Positions 54,774 to 63,753 of a stretch of DNA of 64,000 nucleotides are shown in pieces. Below the pieces are notes generated by a model, which was given only the letters and a program-made list of their open reading frames with translations, was not told the DNA's origin and did no database searches. Numbering within the stretch: the first letter of the stretch is position 1; each line of letters starts with the position of its first letter. The translations under genes and the position numbers were made by a program. The stretch comes from Aneurinibacillus sp. REN35. GTDB lineage: Bacteria; Bacillota; Bacilli; Aneurinibacillales; Aneurinibacillaceae. The stretch is taken from assembly GCF_041379945.2 (NCBI RefSeq), contig NZ_JBFTXJ020000008.1, positions 1 to 64,000 on the forward strand, given 5' to 3'.

Positions 54774-55361
54774 CTATGCTTGTACATACTCTTCAACAAA
54801 CTGCACTTGACCATTCGTAAATGCGGCAATACGGGCTAACGATTCTACTCTAAATCCCTTCTCGCGCAGGCGCTTTCCGCCATCCTGAAATGCCTTCTCA
54901 ATGACGATACCGATGCCCACAACTTCACTTCCGGCCTGCTCTACCAAGTGAGCAAGCCCCATAGCCGCTTCTCCATTTGCGAGAAAGTCATCGATAACCA
55001 ATACTTTTTCATTTGCACCGAGGAACTTCTTTAAGATGGTCACATCATTCGTTTCATTTTTTGTAAAGGAGTGTACCTTTGTGGCATACACTTCCTCATT
55101 CATTAATGCCGATTTTTTCTTCCGGGCAAACACGACTTTAACATCCAGTTTCAACGCAGCCGTTAATGCAGCCGCAATACCTGAAGACTCGATTGTCAAT
55201 ATCTTGGTGACACCTTCGTCTGCAAATCGACGCGCAAATTCCTCACCAATATGCATCATCAGTAGAGGGTCGATTTGATGATTCAAAAATGAATCTACTT
55301 TCAATACTTTATCACCCAATACATGGCCTTCCTCTCGAATGCGCTGCTTCAATAATTCCAT
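54774..55361 (-). CDS. xpt: Xanthine phosphoribosyltransferase
   Basis: 195 aa from the ATG at 55361, with CTAGGAGGG upstream; a longer frame reads through the riboswitch terminator. Converts xanthine to XMP. The PRPP loop [14 protein letters not shown] is at about residues 120-133; [11 protein letters not shown] near the N-terminus binds the base. Confidence 0.95.
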   Translation of the reverse strand: MELLKQRIREEGHVLGDKVLKVDSFLNHQIDPLLMMHIGEEFARRFADEGVTKILTIESSGIAAALTAALKLDVKVVFARKKKSALMNEEVYATKVHSFTKNETNDVTILKKFLGANEKVLVIDDFLANGEAAMGLAHLVEQAGSEVVGIGIVIEKAFQDGGKRLREKGFRVESLARIAAFTNGQVQFVEEYVQA

Positions 55362-55390
55362 GTGTACCCTCCTAGCATCGTGTGGTAAAA

Positions 55391-55442
55391 ATAAAAAATC
55401 CGGAAGCCGTTCGCTCCTCCGAGCGAAAACGGTCTTCCGGAT
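55391..55442 (-). terminator. Riboswitch-controlled terminator before xpt
   Basis: ATCCGGAAG pairs with CTTCCGGAT and the hairpin extends inside with ACCG and CGCTC pairs; TTTTTTATTTTTA follows on the minus strand. It is the expression platform of the guanine riboswitch. Confidence 0.88.
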
Positions 55443-55504
55443 CACAAAACCCGCCCGATTGTATAATCGGGAGATGGTATATTTTCCGAGAGAATTCTCG
55501 TTTT

Positions 55505-55575
55505 CACCCGTAGTCAGATTGTTTACGGCAATCTGGTAGAGACTTGCGGGCCATATTCCCGCTATTATACGAGTG
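55505..55575 (-). promoter_or_regulatory. Guanine (purine) riboswitch aptamer
   Basis: The minus strand starts CACTCGTATAATAGCGGGAA and continues TATGGCCCGCAAGTCTCTACC, then the loop-loop region and CTGACTACGGGTG. The key base in CTGACTACG is C, which selects guanine/xanthine-type ligands over adenine. It controls xpt-pbuX. The rest of 55576-55728 shows only an AT-rich promoter region. Confidence 0.93.
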
Positions 55576-55728
55576 CTGCGTATTTAATTCTTTGATGGAG
55601 TCATTATACCTAATGCCAGCAAAAAAATAAAGCCCGAATTCATAAAGAATCCGAACTTTATTTATCATAAATGGAACATTATTCGTATTTAGATGCGATA
55701 TTTGTGTTTTTACTTCTGAAAAGACGAA

Positions 55729-57237
55729 CTATTTTGTCTCTTTCACTTCTTCACGACGCAAAGCAAGTGTCGCCAGCGTACGCACCATTGCACCTGTACC
55801 ACCCGTTGGAGACAGGTCGCTCGCCTTATACGCCCACGATGTACCGGCGATATCAAGATGTACCCATGGCGTCTCTTCTGCGAATTCACCAACGAAAAGA
55901 CCCGCGGTAATTGTACCAGCATAGCGGCCGCCTGTGTTTTTAAGATCCGCAATTTCACTTTTAATCTGCTCCATATACGGCTTGTAGCCTGGCAGACGCC
56001 ATACTAATTCTCCCGCCTCGCCGGCCGCTTCCATTACCTCTTCCATCAGCTCTTCATTGTTCGTCAGCGCAGCTGTCGTGCAGGTGCCTAACGCAACAAG
56101 TGCCGCACCAGTTAAGGTCGCCAGATCAATAAGGTACTTAGCTCCGATCTTACGTGCATAGCTCATCCCGTCGGCAAGAACGAGACGCCCTTCCGCATCC
56201 GTATTTAAGATCTCGACTGTCTTCCCGCTCATCGTCGTAATGACATCCCCCGGCTTTAAGGCAGAGCCGCTCGGCATATTTTCCGTCGTTGGAATGATAG
56301 CTGCAATGTTTACAGCAGGCTTAAGTGTGCCGATGGCCTCCATTGCACCCAGCACTGCTGCTGCACCGCCCATATCGCCCTTCATCTCATCCATACCCGC
56401 ACCCGGCTTAAGCGAGATGCCGCCCGAATCAAAGGTAATCCCTTTACCAACGAATCCGATAACATCTTCCCATTTATCGAGCCCCTGGTATTTAATGGCG
56501 ATGAGTTTCGGCGGCTCAATGGACCCCTGGCTTACACCCAGCAAACCACCCATCCCATACATTTCCATATCAGCTTTATCCAAAATCTCTACACTCATGC
56601 CATAACGCGTTGCCAGATCTTTTGCTTTTTCTGCAAGCACGGTCGGCGTAAGGTAATTACCCGGCATATTGATCAGGTCACGAGCCAGATTTGTGCCGCG
56701 GGCCAGCGCTTCAGCTACGTGGATACCTTCCGTTACATCCTCTGCTTCACTCTCTGCGCACAGCATCGTTACAGAGTCAAGCTGGGGCTTCTCTTCTGTG
56801 TCCTTATGGTAACCAGGGAAACGATAATCAGCAAGCAACGCCCCTTCGGTCAGCGCATAAGCTGTATCGTATGCTCCAATCATTTCCGCTTCCTCGCCCA
56901 GAATAAAAGCAATATGTTCAAGCTTTGCTTTCAATGCCTCTTTAGCAGCCCGCGCACCAATTTCTCTTACGTCTTCAAAAGAGAAATCTTCCTTCTTTCC
57001 AAGACCGATAATCATAATGCGACGCGCGGCGATTTTTCCGAACGTATGTATAAGCTGGGTCGTTTTCTTCTTACCGCTCATTTCACCATCGGAAAATAAC
57101 GAGGCAAGAACGCCATTCATTTTTTCATCCGCTTCTTTAAGCGGAGCCGGCAGTGTGCTTTCTCCTTCAAAAATGCCGACAATCAAGCATTGAGCTGTAC
57201 AATCTGTTATTCTGTCGTGCTTCACTTCAATTTTCAT
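55729..57237 (-). CDS. pepA: Leucyl aminopeptidase (M17)
   Basis: 502 aa from the ATG at 57237, after CTATGGAGGTG; a longer frame upstream is not conserved-looking. Two-zinc site: FVGKGITFDSGGISLKPG, MKGDMGGAAAV and the signature NTDAEGRLVLADG. Equivalent to yuiE of Bacillus, next to yuiD and yuiC. Confidence 0.94.
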   Translation of the reverse strand: MKIEVKHDRITDCTAQCLIVGIFEGESTLPAPLKEADEKMNGVLASLFSDGEMSGKKKTTQLIHTFGKIAARRIMIIGLGKKEDFSFEDVREIGARAAKEALKAKLEHIAFILGEEAEMIGAYDTAYALTEGALLADYRFPGYHKDTEEKPQLDSVTMLCAESEAEDVTEGIHVAEALARGTNLARDLINMPGNYLTPTVLAEKAKDLATRYGMSVEILDKADMEMYGMGGLLGVSQGSIEPPKLIAIKYQGLDKWEDVIGFVGKGITFDSGGISLKPGAGMDEMKGDMGGAAAVLGAMEAIGTLKPAVNIAAIIPTTENMPSGSALKPGDVITTMSGKTVEILNTDAEGRLVLADGMSYARKIGAKYLIDLATLTGAALVALGTCTTAALTNNEELMEEVMEAAGEAGELVWRLPGYKPYMEQIKSEIADLKNTGGRYAGTITAGLFVGEFAEETPWVHLDIAGTSWAYKASDLSPTGGTGAMVRTLATLALRREEVKETK

Positions 57238-57357
57238 CGTTTCTGCACCTCCATAGAAAATTTTATCAGCAAATGGGGTAAAAGAAAATGTACAATGATT
57301 TATTTGCACATTCGTTATACAATAAAGGGAGAGACCTTTCAAGAAAGGAAGAAGTCG

Positions 57358-57840
57358 ATGTCCGATTTGTTGTCTAACTTTCCGCTCTGGTCTGCGCTGC
57401 TTGCCATTGGCATCGCTCAAGGTGTGAAAGTCCCTATTACGTACATTGCGATTCGCAAGTGGGATTGGAGACTCGCCTTCAGCACGGGAGGAATGCCGAG
57501 CTCTCACTCGGCGGCCGTTACTGCGCTTACAACAGCGGTAGGTCTCACTGAAGGGTTCGGGTCTTCATATTTTGCCATAGCGGTTATTTTTTCGATTATC
57601 ATTATGTTTGATGCTGCGGGCGTTCGGCGCCACGCAGGCACGCATGCGGCGGTTCTCAATCTGCTGGTGGAGGACTTCAACCAGCTAATCGAGGAACTCA
57701 AGTCCATGCGCGTCAAACCACGCCGGGAAAGAGCAGAGAAGCTCAAAGAATTATTGGGTCACCAGCCAAGCGAAGTGCTTGTTGGAGGATGGCTCGGTAT
57801 TATTCAATCCCTTGCGCTATATTATCTGCTACAACTGTAA
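57358..57840 (+). CDS. yuiD: Divergent PAP2 / DUF212 family membrane protein (YuiD)
   Basis: 160 aa from the ATG at 57358 (AAGGAAG upstream). GGMPSSHSAAVTALTTAVGL and DAAGVRRHAGTHA are the conserved blocks, resembling phosphatase motifs of PAP2 proteins. Membrane-bound. Divergent from pepA, convergent with yuiC. Activity not established. Confidence 0.9.
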   Translation: MSDLLSNFPLWSALLAIGIAQGVKVPITYIAIRKWDWRLAFSTGGMPSSHSAAVTALTTAVGLTEGFGSSYFAIAVIFSIIIMFDAAGVRRHAGTHAAVLNLLVEDFNQLIEELKSMRVKPRRERAEKLKELLGHQPSEVLVGGWLGIIQSLALYYLLQL

Positions 57841-57868
57841 GCTGCGCTACATAGACGCACACTAAAAG

Positions 57869-57895
57869 AGAGGACAGGATAGCCTGTCCTCTTTA
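57869..57895. terminator. Terminator between yuiD and yuiC
   Basis: AGAGGACAGG and CCTGTCCTCT form a 10-bp stem with a four-base loop. A T-rich tail lies on the plus strand and an A-rich one upstream for the minus strand. Confidence 0.85.
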
Positions 57896-57903
57896 TAATT
57901 CGA

Positions 57904-58578
57904 TTATTGTTTTTTTACTTCGCTCTTCAATGCTTCATGCAGACGGGCAAAAGCAGCTTCATTCACCTTACCCCTGCCTCGCTCGATCACGTATACATCC
58001 AACTGCTTTTTACCCCAGTGTTTGTACACATCCTCTTTTTTATCGAAAAACAAGTCAATCTTATTTCCTTTAATTGCAGATCCAATATCGGTAACCACTC
58101 CATAACCGTAGCCCGGGATATACAAAATCGTTCCAAGCGGAAATACATTCAAATCAGCAGCAATCGTAGAGAAGGAACGAGCGTCGCGTTTCACTTTAAC
58201 TCCCGAGTATGTAATCCCATAAGCGGGATGTCCAATATCTTTGCCTGTAGATTCAGGCCCCGGTGAATAACCCGTTGCCGTAACGTGTACTTTTGGATAT
58301 TGGGTGAGCGTGGCCAGCGTCTCTACTGTTTCACCCTGCGATGCGAGCGGAAAACGCTCGATTGTCTGTTTTTTCTCCACTTGCTTCGCCTCGGATGAAG
58401 GTGTGTTTTGCCTTTTTACCGTGACCTGCCCCTGCTTCTCAGCCTGCTTGGTTTCAGGGAATACAACCGTCTTCTGCTGCGGCTTATCAAGCAACATATA
58501 GATACCAAGTACTGTACAGACGAGAGCGATGAGCAGATAGGCAAGAGAGCTTTTCACGTTTTTTACAATAATGTCCAT
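57904..58578 (-). CDS. yuiC: 3D domain protein YuiC (cell-wall lytic transglycosylase type)
   Basis: 224 aa. One N-terminal membrane anchor ([17 protein letters not shown]), a charged linker, then the 3D/Sps domain: [45 protein letters not shown] with the conserved three Asp. Related to lytic transglycosylases of spore formers and MltA. In Bacillus the neighbours are the same. Confidence 0.9.
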   Translation of the reverse strand: MDIIVKNVKSSLAYLLIALVCTVLGIYMLLDKPQQKTVVFPETKQAEKQGQVTVKRQNTPSSEAKQVEKKQTIERFPLASQGETVETLATLTQYPKVHVTATGYSPGPESTGKDIGHPAYGITYSGVKVKRDARSFSTIAADLNVFPLGTILYIPGYGYGVVTDIGSAIKGNKIDLFFDKKEDVYKHWGKKQLDVYVIERGRGKVNEAAFARLHEALKSEVKKQ

Positions 58579-58633
58579 GTAAGCAATAGCCTCCTCTTCT
58601 ACTCATCATCTCCCGTTCATTCAGCACTTATAC

Positions 58634-58664
58634 ATAAAAAAAGAAGCCCCCTGTCAGGAGCTTC
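58634..58664 (-). terminator. Terminator after yuiB
   Basis: GAAGC and GCTTC with inner CCT/AGG form a hairpin followed by seven T on the minus strand. Confidence 0.75.
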
Positions 58665-58680
58665 AGTTTCAAGCAATCGG

Positions 58681-58965
58681 TTAGAACATACGGTACCCTT
58701 TGGTTCGCAGCATTTTAATCGTCCATCCGCTGGCAACAGCGCCAAGCAAACCGGAGACTAGCATAACATAATCTACTACATGCGGCGTTCGATTATTCAT
58801 AACCAGATATATAAGTACACCTACTACGACGCTTACATACAACAATGTTGGCATCCACGTCGTTTTTACAAGCATATTCAAGATAAAGCCGATTCCGAAA
58901 AGGAGGACGATAAAAAGCGGGATTCCAATAATAAATTGTGCAATATTCAACCATATCACCCCCAT
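58681..58965 (-). CDS. yuiB: YuiB-like small membrane protein
   Basis: 94 aa with three hydrophobic segments (FIIGIPLFIVLLFGIGFILNML; LLYVSVVVGVLIYLV; YVMLVSGLLGAVASGW). It ends TIKMLRTKGYRMF. Position between yuiC and yuiA as in Bacillus supports the name. Function unknown. Confidence 0.8.
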   Translation of the reverse strand: MGVIWLNIAQFIIGIPLFIVLLFGIGFILNMLVKTTWMPTLLYVSVVVGVLIYLVMNNRTPHVVDYVMLVSGLLGAVASGWTIKMLRTKGYRMF

Positions 58966-59040
58966 CCATATTCCTAAATTTTAGTGTAAAGGATTCGGAC
59001 AAGGGGGTCAATCGCCTTGGCTATTTCGTCATTTTTTGTT

Positions 59041-59193
59041 CTATTTTACCCTTGCTGTCATTTCTGGTTCATAGGTGGACACTCTTCCCTGACCGCTGCA
59101 GGACGGACATGTGGTCGATCCTCCGGTTACAAGCTGAAAGTAACCATTTCCCTCACAGTATACGCACGTCTCTTGATTCATCTTCTCATTCAT
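59041..59193 (-). CDS. yuiA: YuiA-like 50-residue zinc-finger protein
   Basis: Starts at the ATG at 59193, after GGAGGGAT. Two DnaJ-type CxxCxGxG-like motifs, TCVYCEGNGY and TCPSCSGQGR, probably bind one zinc. It lies upstream of yuiB, matching Bacillus order. Function unknown. Confidence 0.8.
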   Translation of the reverse strand: MNEKMNQETCVYCEGNGYFQLVTGGSTTCPSCSGQGRVSTYEPEMTARVK

Positions 59194-59272
59194 GCATATC
59201 CCTCCATGTCTCTCTATTAAAATTCTATATTTTCAAAATATTATAGCGAATAATAACTCCCCTGTAAAGTAC

Positions 59273-59310
59273 AAAAGAGGAACCCCCTATTCATAGAAGG
59301 TTCCTCTTTT
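59273..59310. terminator. Terminator after the 84-residue protein gene
   Basis: AAAAGAGGAACC and GGTTCCTCTTTT form a perfect 12-bp dyad with a 14-base loop. T runs lie on both strands. Confidence 0.88.
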
Positions 59311-59311
59311 T

Positions 59312-59566
59312 CTATAACTGCTCTTGATCATTTTTGGCACGAGCAACAATCGGATCAAGATAATCCCTGCTTCCTCGTTGGCGGCCTTTCTCCTGCAACC
59401 GCTCAATCGCCGGCTCAATCAAAAGCTCTAGTTCACGCTGTATTGTATATGCCAAATCATGACGGCTTTGTACTTCAAGATATTTTCCAATCTCAAACAG
59501 CTTCTCATAGCGCGCGCGCTCTTCTTCTGTCAGCAACGCACGAACTTGTACACTGGCGTGTCTCAC
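59312..59566 (-). CDS. 84-residue helical protein of unknown function
   Basis: Highly charged and helical (LLTEEERARYEKLFEIGKYLEVQSRHDL). It starts 17 bases after the yumB stop and is followed by a strong terminator, so it is the second gene of the yumB operon. No family recognised. Confidence 0.7.
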   Translation of the reverse strand: MRHASVQVRALLTEEERARYEKLFEIGKYLEVQSRHDLAYTIQRELELLIEPAIERLQEKGRQRGSRDYLDPIVARAKNDQEQL

Positions 59567-59583
59567 GGTCGTCTTGGCACCTC

Positions 59584-60774
59584 TTACAGTTTTACTTTCT
59601 TCATAACAAGCGACAGGCCGCCCAACATGTACAGAGAACGGTTGTCAATGATCTTCTTCATTAATGCAGCTGAACTGCCGTAGATCTTCTTGTCGCCAAC
59701 CAAGCCGATTGCTTCGCCTTTACCAAGGGATGCTACCGTACCCTTAAGTTCAGGAACGAACGGCTTCATCTCTCCGCCACGGATAAGAGAAACTAAATTC
59801 TGCGCGAGGTTTTCACCTTGCTGAATTGCAATCTGAGCAGTCGGAGGATATGGACGGTTGATTGCTTCGTTAATGATCAATGCGCCATCTCCTACGATGA
59901 ATACATCTTCGTGATTTGGTGCATGAAGGTATGGATCTACTTTCACACGTCCACGCATCGTTTCAAAGCCTGCGTTCTCGATGATTGCGTTTCCGCGTAC
60001 CCCACCTGTCCATACAACAGTTGCTGACTTGATTTCTTCTCCATCAGCAAGCACGACGCCTTCCGGTGTGCATTCTTTAATCGGTGTGCTGATTTTGAAT
60101 GTAACACCTTTGCGGCCCAATACTTCCATCGCATAATTTACTAGCTCAGAATCAAAGCCAGGAAGAACGGTAGGTGCAGCTTCAATGTTGTAAATTTTTA
60201 CAACAGAAGGATCTACGTCGAACTCTTTGCACAGCTCAGGAATACGGTCAGACAATTCACCGACAAATTCAATACCTGTAAAGCCTGCGCCACCCACAAT
60301 AAATGTCAGCAGTTCTGGACGTTTTTCCATTTTATATTTTGCGAAGCAATATTCGATATGCTCGCGGATTTCACGTACGCTGTTGATGCTGCGAATGCTG
60401 AATGCATGTTCTTTTAAGCCTTGGATACCGAATGTTTCCGGCTCGCTTCCAAGTCCGATAACCAGATAGTCATAAGATAGCACTTCTCCAGATTGGAGGA
60501 CGACTTTCTTCTCTTCACGCTTAATTTCTGTTACGGTATCTTTGATGAAGTTGACTTTAGTGCTATCTAGCAAACCTTCAATCTCTACACGGCAATCATC
60601 CGGATCTTTTGTACCGGCAGCTGGCTCATGAAGCCACGTGGTGAAATAATGGTAATCATGCTTGTTCACCAGCGTAATTTCAGCTTCATTGTAGTTGATT
60701 TGCTTTTGCAGACGAACAGCTGTCATTAACCCGCCGTATCCTGCGCCTAGAATGAGAATTTTTGGTGTGCTCAT
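59584..60774 (-). CDS. yumB: NADH dehydrogenase-like FAD oxidoreductase (NDH-2 family, YumB)
   Basis: 396 aa. FAD-binding [15 protein letters not shown] at residues 6-20; NADH-binding [18 protein letters not shown] in the middle; [14 protein letters not shown] and [14 protein letters not shown] near the quinone site. Feeds electrons from NADH to menaquinone. Equivalent to yumB, next to yumC as in Bacillus. Confidence 0.9.
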   Translation of the reverse strand: MSTPKILILGAGYGGLMTAVRLQKQINYNEAEITLVNKHDYHYFTTWLHEPAAGTKDPDDCRVEIEGLLDSTKVNFIKDTVTEIKREEKKVVLQSGEVLSYDYLVIGLGSEPETFGIQGLKEHAFSIRSINSVREIREHIEYCFAKYKMEKRPELLTFIVGGAGFTGIEFVGELSDRIPELCKEFDVDPSVVKIYNIEAAPTVLPGFDSELVNYAMEVLGRKGVTFKISTPIKECTPEGVVLADGEEIKSATVVWTGGVRGNAIIENAGFETMRGRVKVDPYLHAPNHEDVFIVGDGALIINEAINRPYPPTAQIAIQQGENLAQNLVSLIRGGEMKPFVPELKGTVASLGKGEAIGLVGDKKIYGSSAALMKKIIDNRSLYMLGGLSLVMKKVKL

Positions 60775-61118
60775 GTTTTCACTTCCACTTTCTTCTGAAA
60801 TTTATGTTTCACAAAAGCATTGTACCTTTTTTCACTATCTTCCCCTCTAATAAGGGACGTATGCACGAAACCTGCTGCTACCGTTACGATTTTGTTCACA
60901 TTTTAATCATATATTGATTTACACCTTTTTTCAAGTGAAAATATGCACAATGGGTGCAAACTTACGTGGTTGATTGTAAAACGAATATTTTTACTCGTCA
61001 ACAATAAATTATTCGCATTTATCGGTTTTTCTTGTGATTATTTCTCTTTCCATTATTTTTTTCCCTCGGTATAATAAAAAGGAATTATCGGCTTCTTAAT
61101 TTTCGGAGGTGTAGCAAA
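60775..61118. promoter_or_regulatory. Divergent regulatory region between yumB and yumC
   Basis: 344 bp, AT-rich, no gene seen. The yumC promoter lies at 61047-61075. A dyad TGCACAATGGGTGCA and a nearby TTTTCACTTGAAAAAA stretch lie about mid-way and could be operators; no regulator can be named. A yumB promoter is expected on the left part but no clear pair was seen. Confidence 0.4.
61047..61075 (+). promoter_or_regulatory. Promoter of yumC
   Basis: TTTCCA (61047-61052) and a perfect TATAAT (61070-61075) are separated by 17 bp, 43 bases before the yumC ATG. Confidence 0.65.
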
Positions 61119-62114
61119 ATGGGTTTAGTAAGGGATGAGAAGGTGTATGAAATTACGGTAATCGGGGGCGGCCCGTCCGGCCTGTTTACAGCATTCTACG
61201 CAGGAATGCGGCAGTCAAGCTGCAAAATTATTGAAAGCATGCCACAGCTTGGCGGACAGCTTTCCGCACTGTATCCGGAAAAATATATTTACGACGTAGC
61301 GGGCTTCCCAAAAATCCGCGCGCAGGAATTAATTGACCGTCTTAAAGAACAAGTAGCGCAATTCGATACGGAAATCTGCCTGGAAGAAAAGGTTATGTCC
61401 GTAGAAAAGAAAGACGATCTGTTCGAGATTACGACAGATAAAGGAATCCATTATTCCCGCACTGTAATCATTACGGCTGGGGTTGGAGCTTTCGAACCGC
61501 GCAGACTTGAACTTGATGGCGCCGAAAAGTATGAAAAAGCTAACCTGCATTATTTTGTAGACGATCTAAATAAGTTTGCAGGCCAAAAAGTGGTTGTATT
61601 CGGCGGTGGTGATTCTGCAGTAGACTGGGCGCTTATGCTTGAGCCGATCGCAGAGAAAGTAACCATCGTTCACCGGCGGGACAAGTTCCGTGCGCATGAA
61701 CACAGTGTAGAAAACTTAATGAAATCAAAAGTAAACGTACTTACACCATATGAACCGCACGCAATCGAAGGCGATGACCGTATCGAAAAAGTCGTGCTGC
61801 GCAACAGCAAGACCGAAGAGCTGGTAACCGAAGACGTGGATGCCGTCATCGTCAACTTCGGATTCATCTCCTCCCTCGGTCCGATCAAAGACTGGGGACT
61901 TGAGCTTGAAAAGGGATCCATTACCGTCAACTCCAAAATGGAAACCAATATCCCTGGCATCTATGCAGCCGGTGATGTAACGACATACCCAGGTAAAATC
62001 AAGCTGATTGCTGTCGGATTCGGTGAAGCACCAACCGCTGTGAACAACGCCAAGTCTTATATGGACCCGGGCGCTAAAGTACAGCCGGCACACAGCTCCA
62101 GCATGAAAATGTAG
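61119..62114 (+). CDS. yumC: Thioredoxin-reductase-like ferredoxin/flavodoxin-NADP+ reductase
   Basis: 331 aa. FAD site [21 protein letters not shown] site [17 protein letters not shown]-terminal FAD motif [28 protein letters not shown]. It lacks the CxxC of thioredoxin reductases, as typical for YumC, which reduces ferredoxin or flavodoxin and ferri-bacillibactin-type partners. GGAGGTG precedes the ATG. Confidence 0.93.
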   Translation: MGLVRDEKVYEITVIGGGPSGLFTAFYAGMRQSSCKIIESMPQLGGQLSALYPEKYIYDVAGFPKIRAQELIDRLKEQVAQFDTEICLEEKVMSVEKKDDLFEITTDKGIHYSRTVIITAGVGAFEPRRLELDGAEKYEKANLHYFVDDLNKFAGQKVVVFGGGDSAVDWALMLEPIAEKVTIVHRRDKFRAHEHSVENLMKSKVNVLTPYEPHAIEGDDRIEKVVLRNSKTEELVTEDVDAVIVNFGFISSLGPIKDWGLELEKGSITVNSKMETNIPGIYAAGDVTTYPGKIKLIAVGFGEAPTAVNNAKSYMDPGAKVQPAHSSSMKM

Positions 62115-62136
62115 AGGAATATTCTATCTTCTTATA

Positions 62137-62160
62137 GCCCGCGATCTGCGGGCTTTTTCT
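62137..62160 (+). terminator. Intrinsic terminator after yumC
   Basis: AGCCCGC and GCGGGCT form a 7-bp stem with a five-base loop, followed by five T. Confidence 0.88.
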
Positions 62161-62228
62161 ATATAGCTTTTCCATGTATACATCCCGCTTGTCAGGCAGA
62201 ATCTAAGCAAAAAAGGATGTGACTTTGC

Positions 62229-62411
62229 ATGGCAAGAAGCACGATTTATACTCTGTACATGATAGCCGTTATTGCCTTAACCATCGGCGTCCCACTTATG
62301 CTTTATTATGGCAGCAATGACAAGCTCGCCGGCATGCTGGCCGCCGTCCTATCCTTTGGTGTACTCGCCAGCTATGTTCTCTACGGCAACCTGCTTAACC
62401 GAAGAAATTAG
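62229..62411 (+). CDS. 60-residue membrane protein (DUF5325-like)
   Basis: Two hydrophobic helices (MIAVIALTIGVPLMLYYG; LAAVLSFGVLASYVLYG) and a basic end LLNRRN. The assignment to DUF5325 is from general resemblance only. The next gene starts 16 bases downstream. Confidence 0.65.
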   Translation: MARSTIYTLYMIAVIALTIGVPLMLYYGSNDKLAGMLAAVLSFGVLASYVLYGNLLNRRN

Positions 62412-62427
62412 CAAGGAGGAGCATACG

Positions 62428-62679
62428 ATGTCGATGTGTCCAATCTGCAACGGCTTCGAGCATGTTCAGTATGCCTGTCCTGCTTGCCAATGGCAGATGG
62501 AAGACGCCGGAAAGCTAGAGACATTTTACGGTCCGTACAGCCCTTATGAGGAATGGGGCGATGTTGCGATGACGAATGGCTACCTTGACCAAGCCGAAGG
62601 GCAATGCATGCACATCTTTAGCTGTCCGCACTGCGGGCTTGAAATCACCACAGGTATCGAGGAGATTACGGTTTTGTAG
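62428..62679 (+). CDS. 83-residue zinc-ribbon protein
   Basis: Starts at the ATG at 62428 after AAGGAGGAG; an in-frame extension upstream overlaps the membrane gene. Three CxxC pairs (CPIC, CPAC, CPHC) suggest two zinc sites. EDAGKLETFYGPYSPYEEWG lies between them. Function unknown. Probably cotranscribed with the small membrane gene. Confidence 0.75.
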   Translation: MSMCPICNGFEHVQYACPACQWQMEDAGKLETFYGPYSPYEEWGDVAMTNGYLDQAEGQCMHIFSCPHCGLEITTGIEEITVL

Positions 62680-62694
62680 GCAGACAATCCGCAT

Positions 62695-62731
62695 AAAAAA
62701 AGCGTCTGAATGCTTTGTTCGGACGCTTTTT
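62695..62731. terminator. Bidirectional terminator before the superoxide dismutase gene
   Basis: AAAAAGCGTC and GACGCTTTTT with inner GAA/TTC form a hairpin. T runs lie on both sides for the convergent genes. Confidence 0.88.
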
Positions 62732-62736
62732 CCTCA

Positions 62737-63486
62737 TTATTTCTCCGTTACTTTTCTCGCTTCCGTATATCGTTTGTTTACATCATCCCAATTTATTACG
62801 TTCCACCATGCCTTACTATACTCTCCTCGCTTACTCTTATACTTCAAATAATATGCATGTTCCCATACATCAAGCACAAGTAGCGGAATCACACCCTGCT
62901 GAGTCAGATTCTGATGCTTCTCAGCCTGCAAAATCTCTACGCGGCCAGCCTGCGGAATCCATACCAGCATCGCCCACCCAGACCCCTCCACTTTCTCTGC
63001 CGCAGCAGAGAAGTGCGCTTTGAACTTGGTAAAATCGCCAAATGTGCGGTTGATCTCTTCGGCGATGACGCCATGGGCGACTCCCCCGCCTTTCGGCTTC
63101 ATATTGTTCCAAAAAATTGTATGCAAATAATGACCGGAGCCATGAAACGCAGCTTCTCTTTCCCAATGCTTAATTAGGTCATACTTGCCGGCCTCACGCG
63201 CTTTCTGCATCTCCTTCTCTGCTTTGTTCAACCCATCTACATACGCTTGATGGTGTACATCATGGTGCAGGCGCATGGTCTGTGCGTCAATGTATGGCTC
63301 CAGCGCATCATAAGCATACGGAAGCGGCGGTAGCCTATGTTCTCCAATCGGAATCGTTCTCTCTCCGGACTGCGTCTGTATGTCCGGATGCGCAGAGACA
63401 GAATTGGCAGACATGTATTGAGCACCGTATGCAAACGCAGACGAGAGCAAGACGGCGGCAACTGTTCCCCATACTATTCGTTTCAT
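62737..63486 (-). CDS. Exported Fe/Mn superoxide dismutase
   Basis: 249 aa from the ATG at 63486 (AGGAGTGA upstream). An N-terminal signal peptide (KRIVWGTVAAVLLSSAFAYGA) is followed by a linker. The SOD fold has LPYAYDALEPYIDAQTMRLHHDVHHQAYVDGLN and HGSGHYLHTIFWNNM, ending with DVWEHAYYLKYKSKR. Metal ligands are His in LHHDVHH, His in GSGHYLH, and Asp and His in DVWEH. Unlike the usual SodA, the signal peptide directs it outside the cytoplasm. Confidence 0.88.
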   Translation of the reverse strand: MKRIVWGTVAAVLLSSAFAYGAQYMSANSVSAHPDIQTQSGERTIPIGEHRLPPLPYAYDALEPYIDAQTMRLHHDVHHQAYVDGLNKAEKEMQKAREAGKYDLIKHWEREAAFHGSGHYLHTIFWNNMKPKGGGVAHGVIAEEINRTFGDFTKFKAHFSAAAEKVEGSGWAMLVWIPQAGRVEILQAEKHQNLTQQGVIPLLVLDVWEHAYYLKYKSKRGEYSKAWWNVINWDDVNKRYTEARKVTEK

Positions 63487-63663
63487 TGCTGTCACTCCTG
63501 TAATAGGCTGTAATTTTTTGCATCAGCCATAATGTACTTCATCTGTTAACATGCGCCAATTCTTCATTATGTATGCTTTATTTTTATTTTAGCATTCGCG
63601 CTATAAGAGCCATTATATTTAGAAAGGAGATTATCAATTGACGGAACTATCAAATATCTCACA

Positions 63664-63712
63664 TAAAAAACCCGAATGATGGACTTTCTTCAAAGTGTCT
63701 ATCATTCGGGTT
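63664..63712 (-). terminator. Terminator after the AhpD-like gene
   Basis: AACCCGAATGAT and ATCATTCGGGTT form a perfect 12-bp stem, followed by TTTTTTATG on the minus strand. Confidence 0.88.
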
Positions 63713-63753
63713 ATAGTTAACTATTCTGAATACAGAGATTTTATGTTGGCAAA

